Source of the DNA: Hofstenia miamia
Taxonomy: Eukaryota; Xenacoelomorpha; Acoela
Length of the DNA stretch: 64,000 nt
Direction of reading: 5' to 3'
Assembly: GCA_004352715.1 (NCBI GenBank)
Contig: SCFE01000022.1
Location: 2,188,788 to 2,252,787 of the forward strand
This document shows, piece by piece, positions 44,298-56,007 of the stretch. Made by a program: the position numbers and the translations under genes. Numbering within the stretch: position 1 is the first letter of the stretch; every line of letters begins with the position of its first letter. The notes under the pieces are model-generated. The model made no database searches. It had not been told where the DNA came from and saw only the letters and a list, made by a program, of their open reading frames with translations.

Positions 44298-45572
44298 TTC
44301 CACATGGCAAATAGTCATGGGTGTTACGAGAACTTCAGGGTGTCCCAATGTAGCCTCCTTTACTCGGTCTTAACTACTCATCATTAAGAATTTTATATGC
44401 CCTCAACTCACTTTTTTGTAGAAATCTATATTCTATTAACACTAAAAGTTTTTGAAAGCGAGCAGAATACGCTATTCGAGTAAGCATGTATCTTGTATTG
44501 ATAAAAGCAAATTGTTTTGACAAATTGAATTTTCTGATTGGGAAGTACACAAAGCATAAATGAGGCGGAAGATTTTGAAACAGTGTTATATAGAATTTGC
44601 AATTGATTAATACATAGAATGTTTAATGTTGCAAGCTCCTATAAAATTAAAAGACTGTTGGGCGAAAGTTCTTACTTAATTTAGTGCCGCCATATTGTGT
44701 TTAATTTCAAATTTTGTAATTTGCCACCGCATGACTTCTGCCATCGGTACCTGTTAAATATTGAATGTTATTGTTATATAGATAAAATTTGTTACACATT
44801 CGGAATAAAACTTTTTGGTTTCACTTTCATTGGTTCCTCATTTGTTTTCTCTAAGCTAAATTATCAAACGATGTCCAGCTAAATTGGTTTCGTTTTGAGA
44901 AAGAGCCGGAGTAGGTCTGAGGGCGCATAAGTGCATCGCCCTTGTGATTTTATGTCCGGTTTTCCATGCTCTGTTACTTAATGGCGAATTCCTAATGTGT
45001 AACAAAACTAACAAAACAATGGAAAGAGCAAGAGCCCATATGCCTCATAAACATTGTTCATCAAACAAGGAGACAAATACCGTCTATGCATTGATTTCCA
45101 CATGCTAAACGATGTTACAAAGAAAGACGCATGTCCTCTTTTGCTCATAGATGAAATTCATTACAATGCAACACAATATAAAATCTTGTCCACGATAGAT
45201 CTGTGCAAAGCCTATTAGCAAGTACTGATGAAAGAATCTAATATCGAAAAAACGGCATTTATCACCCCTGCAACCTTCCAGCGGTATGTAACAAAAGTAC
45301 TCCTAAATGAAAAATCGACACTGGAAGACGGCATCGCCACTTACATCGACGACACCCTCATATCCTCAACAACTGTGGAGGAACAAAGCAGCAAACTCAA
45401 CAAAATCCTGACACTGCTCTACAATGCAGGCTTAAGAATTAATTCTAAGAAATGCACATTCACAGTGAAAAAAGTTACATTCCTTGGATGGATAGTACAA
45501 GCTGGAAATATAAAAATAAAAGATAACGCCAAAAACTAATAGAGGAAATCCAGCAACAAAGGAATAAAAAAG
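44298..45572 (+). repeat. 1275-bp duplicated segment, copy 2
   Basis: Second copy of 36852-38126, offset by 7446 bases, starting at the gap edge. Beyond 45572 it continues into gypsy sequence that copy 1 lacks. Confidence 0.92.
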
Positions 45573-46045
45573 ATCTCCAACTAATCCTTGGTTTTGTTAA
45601 CTATTACCACATGTTTATGCCCAATCTAGCAGAAAAGACTCACAACATGTCAAATTTACTAAGAGTGAAACAAGATTTCAAGTGGAACTGGAAAGCAGAA
45701 GAGCTAAACCAACTAAAAAATTTATTAAAAGCATCCCCACTCTTAATAGTGTAACTCAACAGATGCATTCGTCCTGGATACTGATGCCAACACAGTCGCC
45801 ATCAGTGCAACCCTCAGCCAGATACAAAACGGAGAAGAAAAACCTATCCAATACTTCTAACGAAAATTACGAACCTTTGAATTAAATTATGGAGCAACGA
45901 AATTAGAAATGCTCAAAGTAGAATTGCATAAAAGCTTCCACCATTTCCTCATCATAGAAAAAACATTCATTGTTCGTCTGACAACAGCAGTTTATGCTGG
46001 CTTAAGAAATATTCCAGAGATCATTCAATAATTATAACCAGATGG
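45060..46045 (+). pseudogene. Ty3/gypsy-like RT and RNase H fragment, copy 2
   Basis: Same polymerase remains as copy 1, then the connection domain (LGFVNYYHMFMPNLAEKT) and RNase H pieces: VLDTDANTVAISATLSQ, with the conserved first Asp, and LNYGATKLEML. Stops and frameshifts break it at least four times. It ends where a hAT element is inserted (46054). Confidence 0.8.
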
Positions 46046-46390
46046 ATCGAGTACAGGGGTTGGAAAAAATTAATTGGAGAGCTAGCAATTAATTCGTTCT
46101 TTGTCAATTAATTAATTAATAATTGGCAACTCAAAAATAAAATTAATTGCAATTAATTGGTAATTAGCAAAAAAATTAAAGCGTCAACTAAATCTTGGGT
46201 AAACCAAGTCTTTAGCAATATGTTATATGCTTTGATATCGCAATAATAGTGCAACTAAAGTGTAACAAAATATAAATTGAAGGAAATATCTAAATTCAGT
46301 TTTTCAATTTAGTCTGCTGACGCTACAATCGCCTTCTGCACGGTCTCCTTTCCACATAAGTTTTTGTTCATTTTCAGAAATATTTGTTGC
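46046..46390. mobile_element. Left part of a hAT element inserted in gypsy
   Basis: The target copy atcgagta (46046-46053) is followed by CAGGGGTTGGAAAAAATTAATTG and several caattaattg blocks, the mirror of the right end at 38430-38473. Cut by the gap at 46391. Confidence 0.78.
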
Positions 46391-46606
46391 NNNNNNNNNN
46401 NNNNNNNNNNNNNNNNNNNNNNNNNNNNNNNNNNNNNNNNNNNNNNNNNNNNNNNNNNNNNNNNNNNNNNNNNNNNNNNNNNNNNNNNNNNNNNNNNNNN
46501 NNNNNNNNNNNNNNNNNNNNNNNNNNNNNNNNNNNNNNNNNNNNNNNNNNNNNNNNNNNNNNNNNNNNNNNNNNNNNNNNNNNNNNNNNNNNNNNNNNNN
46601 NNNNNN
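46391..46606. other. Assembly gap, 216 N
   Basis: 216 N between the hAT left part and the end of a 21-bp-array element. Confidence 1.
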
Positions 46607-46687
46607 CTTGAATGTGACTAGTCCAAACTTGAATGTGACTAGTCCAAACTTGAATGTGACTAGTCCAAACTTGAATGTGAGAAGGTA
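46607..46687 (-). mobile_element. Right end of a second 21-bp-array element
   Basis: Nearly four copies of cttgaatgtgactagtcca followed by gagaaggta and TA. It matches the right end of the element at 39226-39916 but has a different flank, so it is a separate insertion. Confidence 0.8.
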
Positions 46688-46689
46688 TA

Positions 46690-48685
46690 GTTAAAATAAA
46701 GAACTATTTTCGTTTAACTATGCGAGGTCACTTGTTAATAAATAATTATAGAAATTCTTGAATAGAATTTACTTTTATGTATATATGACATTAAAACAGT
46801 TACTTATTTAGTATATCAGCTAAAATCAATATTCCTTTTTGTATACAATACTGGTTTCTAAAAAAGCAATTAAAATTAAAAAATTGATTAGGTGTTCAGA
46901 AATTGAATTTTATTATTGCAAAATGCATTCTCGTAATTTACTAAAATATATTTTCTATCAATTTAAGAGTATAATGAAACTAATCTATGTATGCAATTGC
47001 CAATACAAGCTTTCTTATTAAATTTATGCAGATAATTCACATTTACAGTTAACTTTAATGTGTTCCTTCGAGCACAATTCAGTCTTTTCTGAAGTTCGCT
47101 GTAGATATGCACAAGGCACTCTTTCTGCATCACTAAGAAGAGTAAATCTCTTATGCGCTTTTAATACACTTAGAAATGGGTTATTTTTCCTGTTGGTTTT
47201 TCTAAGGGGAGCAACCTTGATAGAATCGTTCATCTTTTCCAATGTTTACCGTAAATTTCTTAATATTAACGTACCCTAATAGTTGTGACGAAATGTGGTA
47301 AACAAGGACATGTATGTATGGTGTAACCGAAATAAACAAGCAATCAGTACAATATCTCTAAAATTTGTCAGAAATATTTAAATTACATATTCAAAACAGT
47401 ATTTGCAAATAACGAAATTTTTCTGTGTTAAGGTTAAGTTATTATACATGAATGTTGCCGTTAATTGAAATTCAAATTTTCCAATAGAATGCTTGTTTTA
47501 AGATGACTTATTGTCGATTTCAGATAGTACTATGCCGCATTCTAAATATGAGACTGCAAATTCTCGGGAATTTTTAAAAAATTTTAAAGCATCTTCTTTG
47601 GAATATTCACCGCACATTGCATTATATAGAGAAGTCCACAAATCCCATGTGGTGCTATGCATAAACCATTGAAATATTGTATTTGTAACAAAAATTTGAC
47701 AACATATTATTAAAATTCTTTCATTTATATGTAAAAATTGAATTTAACATTTCATTTTTTAGAAAAATAGTTAAGGAAAATTTTTTTTGAATACTTGACG
47801 ATGGATTTTTTATTTTGAGGTTCAAAGATATTCCTTTCCTATATCAAAACTTAGGAAAATATAAAAGCGTAATTTAACTCAAGAAGGAGGTCATCATCAC
47901 CCCAAATTCTGTATTTAGCTCATAGTGCAATGCTACTCTAAAAATAGACTACACTCTTTTTAAATACAGTCATCAACCATTGAGAAAAATATGCTATCCT
48001 TAAAATCAGATTCCATTAAAGGAATTTCTGAAAAAAAATTTTTTCTATGATTTATGCCAAACAAAAAACTTTCAAGATGTCTCAGCCAATAGCAATAATG
48101 GATTTTATGTTTTCAAAATGGCCATTAGTTAATTTTTAAAAAGACCATAAATATTCATTATTGCGGTTGTTTTCTAACTGTTAAAGTGTCTTAAACAATC
48201 ATTCATCCATGCAACCTTTCAGTGTTACTTTTTTTTATAAGCAAAGCTAATTCTCTCAGGTTATCTACACAGAAGCTATTTTTGAGGTCAAAGCTTATTG
48301 ACAATTCAAAACAAGTGAATCATGACATTTTTATCACTTTGCTTAGTTGTAGCAATTTGCAATTTGATCATTCGACAGCGCCATCTGTCAAAATTTCATA
48401 ACACCTTGAAGCAATAATGCAGTGTGAAACACGGAAATAAATGTAATTGATGCTCCTCTTTGATAGATTTTTACAGTTTTTAGTATGCAAACTTATAGGC
48501 ATAATGGGTCAATTTAATTACACACTTCAGCATTATTTGAAGAATTTGATATGAAATAACAAAAAAATTAAAAAATTTCTGCATTATCATATCTACTTCC
48601 AAAATTGTCATTAATTTTCCATTAATGGACGTAATAAATTTTTCATTTTCTCCATTTCCATTAATGGATTTTTAAGAAATTTTTG
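46690..48685. other. Intergenic, little recognised
   Basis: AT-rich. The minus strand has one coding-like frame (47024-47242). Nothing else was identified. Confidence 0.4.
47024..47242 (-). CDS. Unrecognised short ORF
   Basis: 72 codons on the minus strand from ATG (MEKMNDSIKVAPLRKTNRKN), basic in the middle, with five cysteines toward the end (AYLQRTSEKTELCSKEHIKV). No motif or family recognised and no splice context is clear. It may be an exon, a transposon remnant or chance. Confidence 0.2.
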   Translation of the reverse strand: MEKMNDSIKVAPLRKTNRKNNPFLSVLKAHKRFTLLSDAERVPCAYLQRTSEKTELCSKEHIKVNCKCELSA

Positions 48686-48689
48686 CATT

Positions 48690-49020
48690 AATTTCAAATT
48701 AATTTTTGAACAGCCCTGTATACAAAAAAAATATATATGCAATCATCATTTATATATATTCTCACCATTGTCAAAAACGATGAAGTAGTTAATGTGTCCA
48801 ACTGTACCTGGAGTAATTTTTCAAGATCATTTTCAGTAGGAAGTGCTTGTTTCAAACGCTTCATTTCAAATCTTTGAAATAACATGTGTTTAGATCGGGA
48901 GAATGCAGTGCCTGTTTCATCAATGCTAAATTCTTATTCTTCAATAATTACGAGTGTGAGATGCCTGCATGCGGACTAACATTATCCTATTGAAGTACTG
49001 CGTTTCCCATGATATTGATT
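48690..49020 (-). pseudogene. Decayed mariner transposase fragment
   Basis: On the minus strand, QxDNVSPHAGISHS contains the second catalytic Asp. After a stop, ALHSPDLNTCYFKDLK is the third motif, with the last Asp replaced by Tyr. A shifted frame then gives RLKQALPTENDLEKLLQ, the usual following helices. At least two stops and one frameshift: an old fossil. Confidence 0.6.
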
Positions 49021-49329
49021 CTCAACTCATTTATAGTAATAATTTTTGAAGCTTCATCTAGAGTGTCTGTGTATAATTATGTATTTACAGTCTTTTGTGC
49101 TAATAGTGGAAAGAATGGGATATTCCAGCAAAGTTACTGCTACAAAAACTATAAATCTTTTATCTGAAATAGGTCATCTAGCTAATTCTTGTTATTGCCA
49201 TCTGGAACAGTCCAATTGGGAAACAACTTCTCAACAGTAACAGCAAGGTTAACCTTTATGATTTTGAAATGTCTACAAAGTAATATGGCAAAATCGGGTT
49301 CTCTCATCTTTATTTGCGTCACTAACCAC

Positions 49330-49897
49330 CAGACTTGTCAATGAGCCGTAATTTCTTAGCTTGGCTCGGCTCGTTTAAATTTTGAGTGAGTTCGGCTCGG
49401 ATCGGCACAGAAAATCTTTCAATGAGGCTCGTTTCAGCTCGGTATTTTTTAAAAAAAATATTGTGCTCTCAGAATTTTTTCAATTGCTCTTCCTATTATT
49501 TAATAAACATTTCTAAAATGCGATTATAAATAAGGAATATTGAATGAAAAAATAAGAAAAATCTGCATAATCAAATTAACAAACAGCACTATAATTTTGG
49601 TTGCTTTTATTGTGGTAGGTGTACGGGCCGCTGTCAGCAAGCATTCCATCTTTAGATATATTAAACATAACCGAGGGAACTACTAGTTATTGTGTAATCT
49701 ATCTAATGAGATAACAAGAGCATTTTCATTCCAAGGTTAATCAGTATTCAGAGAATAAGTTAATTCCAAACTTCTTCTTACAGAATCAGGCCTCCGGCCG
49801 AAGCGATGAACCATTTCCAATACCTAATGTCTCAGCTCATANTGTATATCCAATACTCTGCTCAAGCTCGGCTCGGCTCGGCTCGTTGACAAGTCTG
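49330..49897 (-). mobile_element. GAGCC-type hAT MITE, copy 7, with filler
   Basis: Target duplication ctaaccac (49322-49329) and ttaaccac (49898-49905), one mismatch. Both ends are present. About 240 bases of unrelated sequence (49605-49841), ending at one ambiguous base, replace part of the core; insertion or assembly join. Confidence 0.8.
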
Positions 49898-50029
49898 TTA
49901 ACCACATGAAGAAGCCGAAGATTACTTTTATTTTACTTTCTACGAGTGTGCTTTAGTATGTAGCAGGTTATTGTTTTTATTGAAGTTATTAAGACTCTTT
50001 AAAATGCTTATGATATAAATTCCTTAAAT

Positions 50030-50880
50030 CTATAGCTGGATCAACCGTTTCGTAGTCTTAGCTGTTAACTGCTTAGATGATTTGCAGAGTGGTATATTGG
50101 AATTACCCATTCTCTTAATTGTTAGATTGAATTGCTAATCAAAGTTCAGTAATGAGTCCAATGTAATTTCCAAGTAATTAAAATTAGCCACTATCTGGGC
50201 GTCATTAAAATTCAACGTGTTTAGAGCAATTTTTATAACTAGCTTTTGACTTTGATACAGAATTCAGACTTGTCAACGAGCCAAGCGAGCCGAGTTTGAG
50301 CAGAGTATTGGATATACAACGAGCCCAAAACGAGCTGTTTTTAAGTAAAACAAATTTATAGTGCTGCATGTTAATTTGATTATGCAGATTTTTCTAATTT
50401 TTTCATTCAATATTCCTTACTTATTCTAGAAATATTTATTAAATAATAGGAAGACCAATGGAAAAAATTCTGAGAGCACAATATTTAAAAAAAAATATCG
50501 AGTTGAAACGAGCCTCATTGAAAGACTTTATGTGGCGAGCCGAACTTACTCAAAATTTAAACAGAATTGAGATTTGGTAGGATTAACACGTAGTTAGATT
50601 AGCACAAAATAATGAGCCCAGTTATCCAAAATTTGTTTATCAATTTGTTTGAATAAAATGACATTGGTTCATCAGCATATTGAATAACATGATTATTATT
50701 GTAATTATTTAAATCGTTGACACATACATATTTTAAAAAGCTAGGGTCCTAAAATTGATCCGGAACACCTTTTTTGATTTCAATCAAATTTGAAAAAGTT
50801 TCATTAAGTTTATGTCGTTGTTTTCCATTACTTAAATAATTGGGATAATTACTTCTGCATGCCTTATTTTAATGAATCAT
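50030..50880 (-). pseudogene. LINE reverse transcriptase fragment split by MITE copy 8
   Basis: On the minus strand, 50870-50580 contains a KKGVP motif, VNDLNNYNNNHVIQYADEPM (YADD region, one Asp changed to Glu) and on to the MITE. Beyond it 50255-50035 continues the thumb (FNYLEITLDSLLNF; SKQLTAKTTKRLI). Several frame breaks. Confidence 0.65.
50265..50560 (+). mobile_element. GAGCC-type hAT MITE, copy 8, right end missing
   Basis: Perfect 8-bp duplication acagaatt (50257-50264 and 50561-50568), but the element stops inside caaaatttaa: the last 45-60 bases including the right inverted repeat are absent. The left end is normal. Confidence 0.88.
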
Positions 50881-50893
50881 GAAGACTGCTGCA

Positions 50894-51000
50894 GAGATGA
50901 AATCGGATCCGGATACGATTTGAATTTTGAAAAAATTTTCGATTTTTGAATCCGAATTGAAATTAAGATTTAAAATATATCATTCTTTTGTGATGCAATA
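50894..51000. mobile_element. Possible hAT-like terminus
   Basis: cagagatgaaatcggatccg followed by GATTTxxGAATCCG blocks resembles hAT ends of the CAGAGATG type. No partner end found. Confidence 0.3.
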
Positions 51001-51535
51001 TTTCAAGTGCTTGAACATTGTCTTGAGATAGACGTCTTCTTCTGTCTGTGGTTAACAACCCATCAGAAGAAAATCGATTTCTGATTGACGCGATAATGCT
51101 TTGCTTACAAAGCACTGTATAAAACTATGAATTAAAAATTTATCATATTCATTTATTGTTTATTTGTAAGCTTTTATAATAATGGGATTTCTACATTGCT
51201 CAGAAATTTTAATCATAATATATCAGGTAGATTTTTCATAATTGAGTTTCTTAAGGCCTTTCCTTCCCTTATCAATATTATTATGTCCAAATCCATGAAT
51301 AAATATCTTGCAAATGATTTGAATAGTTTAACAGGCATAATGTGTATACTTAACGTAATAACAATTTAATGTATTGCAATGCTGCATATTTGATGCAAAA
51401 TGCCACCAAATCACACAGAAAAATATCCAACTAATCTTATTCATTAATAATAGCAGAAAGTAAACGCAGAAATTTTAACATTTTAGGTTCTGGGAATCTC
51501 GTATCTCTTTTTTCAATGCGAAATTCTCTAGCATA

Positions 51536-51780
51536 AGATAAGATAAGATAAGATATTCTATATTTAGAGACTTTTATTTACAATTTCAGAAACTGATAAA
51601 TTCTCTAAATAGCGTCAATGATGTACAAAAATAATAAAAAAGACATGAAATATATACAAGAACAGCGTCATATAAAGCACCATATAAATCCAAGTATTAC
51701 ATTGGATTTTAAATTTCAAATTATGTAAAAGCAAAGTAATTTAATCAAGAAAGCTACGCGCTGCTACAGCGAACTTACGC
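51536..51780 (-). mobile_element. LINE 3' end
   Basis: A gataa run (51537-51553), then blocks shared with 33680-33790 (tctaaatagcgtcaa; atatacaaga). Reads as the 3' untranslated end and simple-repeat tail of a minus-strand LINE. Confidence 0.5.
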
Positions 51781-51844
51781 CGAACTCCTTTCAACTATAC
51801 CGCATAATCATTTCTCATCCGAGGTACTAAGATCCGCCGCGGAT

Positions 51845-52180
51845 TAAATCTTTACTAAACGGTGTGCCTAGTAAATACAGTTTCAAAGAGATTTTGGTAA
51901 TTTCGATCTTAAAATTTTTATTATTGCTTACACATGGAGTTGAAGCCAATCCAGGCCCTTTGCTAAATTATAAAGCATTTAAAAAATTACGTTCATTTAA
52001 ATTTATACATAAAAAATTGGGATTTCACGTCACTTATTAGTAATTTTCATAAGTATATAGTGCTAGAAATTTCTGAGACATGGTTTACTATCAATGACCT
52101 TGATAACGTCTGGTCAGACAACAATAATCAATATAAATTTTACTCGATAAAAGCAAGAAAGGTGCTGTGGGGGCTCCTAA
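51845..52180 (+). pseudogene. LINE ORF start with 2A-like motif and endonuclease N terminus
   Basis: An open frame runs VPSKYSFKEILVISILKF, a leucine-rich stretch, then THGVEANPGP (core codons 51936-51959). This matches the 2A translational-recoding signature (DxExNPGP) known at the N terminus of CR1-clade LINEs, with the usual Asp changed to Gly. Downstream, after a frame break, EISETWFTINDLDNVWSDN is the start of an APE endonuclease (ETWL motif). Stops show it is dead. Confidence 0.7.
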
Positions 52181-52600
52181 CTGAACGCTAAAACTTGGAT
52201 GCCACCGACCAGACCTGGTCCAAAAGCCCTGGCAAGAAAAGGGTAGGATACAGGTTTGGCCATCAACACCCTCGATTGACAGATGAAGCCTTTGAGCTTC
52301 CTATTTTGCCTGTCTCTACATGCTCTAAAAGGTTGGGAAATAAAAAACCTTTACTCTTGAACGACTTTTCGACTATTGGAGATCTGCGTATGGTCATCTC
52401 TGACATGACGATTGAGAGCTTTCTGCTCTGAAAACATACGGTCTCACTCCGTGCACCGTAGGTGTCTCGTAATGGCATGTGCAAGCTTTGGCACTGTTGC
52501 GAAGACCGCCCCAGAAAATCCCCTTTGTATCAAATCCTTGTCGCCCCTGATCAGACCTGCGATTTTGTGAATTACTTCACTTCATTTCTTATCCCTAAAG
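52181..52600. other. GC-richer unidentified stretch
   Basis: Less AT-rich than its surroundings. The 78-codon plus frame (52195-52431) shows no recognisable motif and the minus frame overlaps it. It could be another repeat or a captured transcript. Confidence 0.3.
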
Positions 52601-52611
52601 CATGATAGAAA

Positions 52612-52757
52612 ATATATTGAATAAAAAATAAAACAAATCTGCAAAAGCAAATTGAAAAGCAGAACTATAAATTGGCTTGGTCTATTAAAGGCTCGTTTTG
52701 GGCTCGTTGTATATCAAATTGTACACTCAAGCTCGGCTCGGCTCGTTGACAAGTCTG
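52612..52757 (-). mobile_element. GAGCC-type hAT MITE, copy 9, truncated
   Basis: Only the part from the AT-rich core to the right end is present (aggctcgttttgggctcgtt; GCTCGGCTCGTTGACAAGTC). The left half is missing. Confidence 0.75.
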
Positions 52758-52759
52758 AT

Positions 52760-53764
52760 GTTACCTTATCTTATTTAATGGAATATTTTGTATTCACACA
52801 CCTTCGGAAAACTGAGTTGATTTTGGGATTGCGAATTGCTTGTAGAGAATTTTCATAATGTCTTTCGATAGAGGGACATAGTTCAATGATGCAACAAATA
52901 CAGAATTCCATTTGCTTCTCTGTGTTTTGTTCTTGAAAAGACGCATTAAATAAAAATTTACAAAATCCTGCTCCCCCATTTGCAAGTTTATAGAAACAAA
53001 TGTTTGTTTCCGGTCGCTTTACTCTTTAGCGTTAAATGATGCTAACGGGAATTGTATTTGCAGATTTAAAAATACATCATAAATTAAATTTATAAAAATA
53101 AATTTATAAAGAATTTCGTGGGAATCTGTGGTGCGAATCATGTAATTCATTTGCAAAATTTTTCTTATATATCATAATTATAAACGTATGTAAAGTAAAA
53201 AGTATATTTATATGATATATGTTTTTTTTGAAAATTTTTGGATCGGAATCACATCCACCACCTCTTCAGTTTGTTTCTACCAAGAAATTGTGCATTTTTT
53301 ACACACTGATAGACACTGATGAATCGGATATCATTTAAAAAATAATGTACAATGAGAGAAAGCTCATATTCTCTATATTTCATTCAATAAGAAATCTTGC
53401 AATACTAAGAGACCTCAAGTCGGCATCCTGATTATTGACGGTGGATTTCGGCCTCCTGTATCTTTTTAAAACCAAGACAATAGAAGTCCTCCCAAGTCGC
53501 TTCTTTTCTGAACTTCCATGTATTAATATATCACAAATATGGGACTTAGTAAAAATCCATGTTACTCTAGCTGTTTAGTCCGATGATATCTATTGTGAAA
53601 TCATCAAAATTTGCTCAAGTATCATCAACATTAATCTAAAAGTGCATCAAAAATATTCAATTCCAATGAATGACTTAAATTTTACTCCTGCGATTTTAGA
53701 AATTGAATATGCAGTTTTAAATTTTATGACCTTATAGAAAATATATTGTTTATATAAGCTTATT
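52760..53764. other. Intergenic, nothing recognised
   Basis: AT-rich, no supported frames or elements. Confidence 0.4.
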
Positions 53765-53767
53765 GTA

Positions 53768-53812
53768 TACCGTAAACTGGGGTAATTCGGAACATTGGGG
53801 TAATTCGGAACG
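53768..53812. repeat. Direct repeat of ggggtaattcggaac
   Basis: The 15-base block occurs twice, 17 bases apart. Probably one end of a MITE; the other end was not found. Confidence 0.5.
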
Positions 53813-53904
53813 CCTGTCTTTTTATATAAAGCATCTTCGTAACCACATGTTTATGGGATTAAGGGGATCATAAAAAATTATATGTAATTAAATAAACATA
53901 TATG

Positions 53905-53965
53905 CCCAGAGGCACACCCAGAGAGGGGGACTGGGGAAAGTTCCCCCTCCCTCTACAGAGCACAG
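53905..53965. repeat. Possible CAGTGGCGTACCC-type MITE end
   Basis: aggcacacccagagaggggg followed by a C-rich counterpart resembles the ends of the MITE at 4133. Partial only. Confidence 0.35.
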
Positions 53966-54619
53966 ATGCTTACATTCCTTATTAAATGTATGTCTATAGC
54001 AACCCTAGTACATCTATATTAACTATTGTTTTTACTCTATGTCTGCAGATGTAGGCAATATGAAACTACAATTATTGAAAAAATTGGAAAGCGATTAATC
54101 TATTGCATACTTTAAAAAAAACGATCAATGTATTACTTAAGAAAATGGCCAATTATTTAAGATTCACTAAAAACATTTTCACGTGCATTTAGAGTTGAGA
54201 ATCTTGCTGAAGCATATAATCAAGTCTCGATTTGAGAAGAATTATTGTGCTTTCTAATAATATAGCATTGACTGTTGAGTGTACTGCACTGCTTTATATG
54301 ATTCCACCGACCAAGTTCCCCTATTTTTTATATTGAAGTCACAATATTAACCTTATTTCGTGCAATTGTGATATTCTGTCGGACACCTCAGGGACGAGAT
54401 AAATATCTAAATACATAAAACATTTTTAAATACATACTTAGTGATACTTAAAGTTGCCAATAATCTATTGTGTGAAAGGTAGAAATTGATTAATATATTG
54501 AATTAGAAAAATCTATTTGTAGCTTTCCAATTAAAAATTGCGTATTCTTGCTGGTCTGTAGGATAGTGAATTTAATATACCGGATAATTGCGGAAATTTA
54601 CCGGATACCGGATAAGAGT

Positions 54620-54840
54620 GAAAGCAAATTTATTGCTCAATGTATACAAAATTCTTCAAACTATCACATGACAAAAGAAAAATAAAATACAAACAAATAA
54701 ATAACTACAAATTAATATGTACGATATATAATAATATTATCAATATTTGTGTGAATGATTGCGTAGGTGCTCAATGTTGGATGTATGTTTCGAATGCATG
54801 AAGTGTATTACCGTCCCCTAATGTATATTGTTTTATTAGA
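54620..54840 (-). mobile_element. LINE 3' end fragment
   Basis: Close to the LINE 3' region at 31220-31440 (caatgttggatgt; gaatgcatgaagt; taatgtatattgttttatta). Confidence 0.65.
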
Positions 54841-54930
54841 ATTATTATAATATATTATTATAATATATATAATATATAATAATAATAATATATAATAATA
54901 TATAATATATTATAATATATTGTTAAACTA
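54841..54930. repeat. AT-rich microsatellite
   Basis: Imperfect ATA/TAT/AAT repeats of about 90 bases at the end of the LINE fragment. Confidence 0.85.
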
Positions 54931-55164
54931 TTACAAGGGCAACCAGAAATATGACTTTGAAAAAAAAAAGTAGGACCCTATTTTTTGTGACAAAATATGA
55001 CGGAATTTAATTAAATATGTCTTAAAATATACCTTCTATTTTTCAAATTGATCCTTTTAAGCTATAGAAAACGTTTTTCTATTACTGAGAACAAAATATA
55101 AAACAAATACAAAAACTCTAACATAATAATTAGTAAATTTTTTAAAGCAACTGCGTCACTGAAT

Positions 55165-55255
55165 AAGAGTCAAAGCAAATTTATTGCTCAATGTATACAA
55201 AATTCTATAAACTAACACATGACAAAAGAAAAATAATGATAATAACAGCTCATAA
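55165..55255 (-). mobile_element. LINE 3' end fragment
   Basis: gagtcaaagcaaatttattg to gacaaaagaaaaata repeats the end of the LINE tails at 31215 and 54620. Confidence 0.6.
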
Positions 55256-55421
55256 ATTCTCAACATAGAGAAACCTCTCTCAACTGCAGCCGATGTTGCT
55301 TGACATTGTCAAAGCTTGGCATATAATTCCAATTAAAGATTGAAACCGGTATTTTCTAATCGGGACTTGATATAGGCGATTATTTCACGGGTATCATTTC
55401 CAGGATCAAGGGTGCCAGGAT

Positions 55422-55712
55422 CAGACATGTCAACCAGCCCTTAGAATCATTCAATGACGCTCGCTTTAGCTGGATATTCTCTTAAAAGTTTTGGGTTTTC
55501 AAAATTTTTTACATAGCTGTTCCTATTATTTAATAAACATTTTAAAATGGGGGGACTATGAGTAAGGTATATAGATTGACAGAGTAAGAAAAATCTGCAA
55601 AATCAGATTAACTGGCAGAACTGCAATTTTGCTTGCCTTAAGAAGGCCCGTTTTGGAATCGTTGTATATCTAATGCGCTGCTCAAGCTTGGCTCGGCTCA
55701 TTGACAAACGTG
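55422..55712 (-). mobile_element. GAGCC-type hAT MITE, copy 10, old
   Basis: Diverged ends (CAGACATGTCAACCAGCC; CTCATTGACAAACGTG) with flanking gccaggat and gccagcat, an 8-bp duplication with one mismatch. The core aligns with the family. Confidence 0.78.
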
Positions 55713-55965
55713 GCCAGCATGCATGGCCAGAGTAGTTAAAGAGAGCGCTAAGACGTCTCAATGGGCCACCCATGTCTATTTGCCATGTGAAAATAAAGCG
55801 ATTCTATTGGACGCCATCTAGTGACGAAATATTTTGACAAAGCTAAATTAAGTAACTTAATTTTTTGACCAAATTTTTATTTTTGTTTTCCAGGATTTGC
55901 CAGTACTAAAATCGCCTCGACAAGTGGGTCGGGTCGGGCCAGGAAGTACATAAATTGAATTTGAA

Positions 55966-55968
<3 letters not shown>

Positions 55969-56000
<32 letters not shown>
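55969..56000. repeat. (TA)n microsatellite
   Basis: About 32 bases of TA. Confidence 0.95.

Positions 56001-56007
<7 letters not shown>

Noticed and set aside
43202-44387. Long frames of more than 340 codons across the gap.
   Set aside because: They consist of N; no sequence evidence. The same holds for 62093-63289 and 46364-46621.
52195-52484. Overlapping plus and minus ORFs in the GC-richer patch.
   Set aside because: No motif on either strand and no splice signals. Higher GC alone lengthens random frames.
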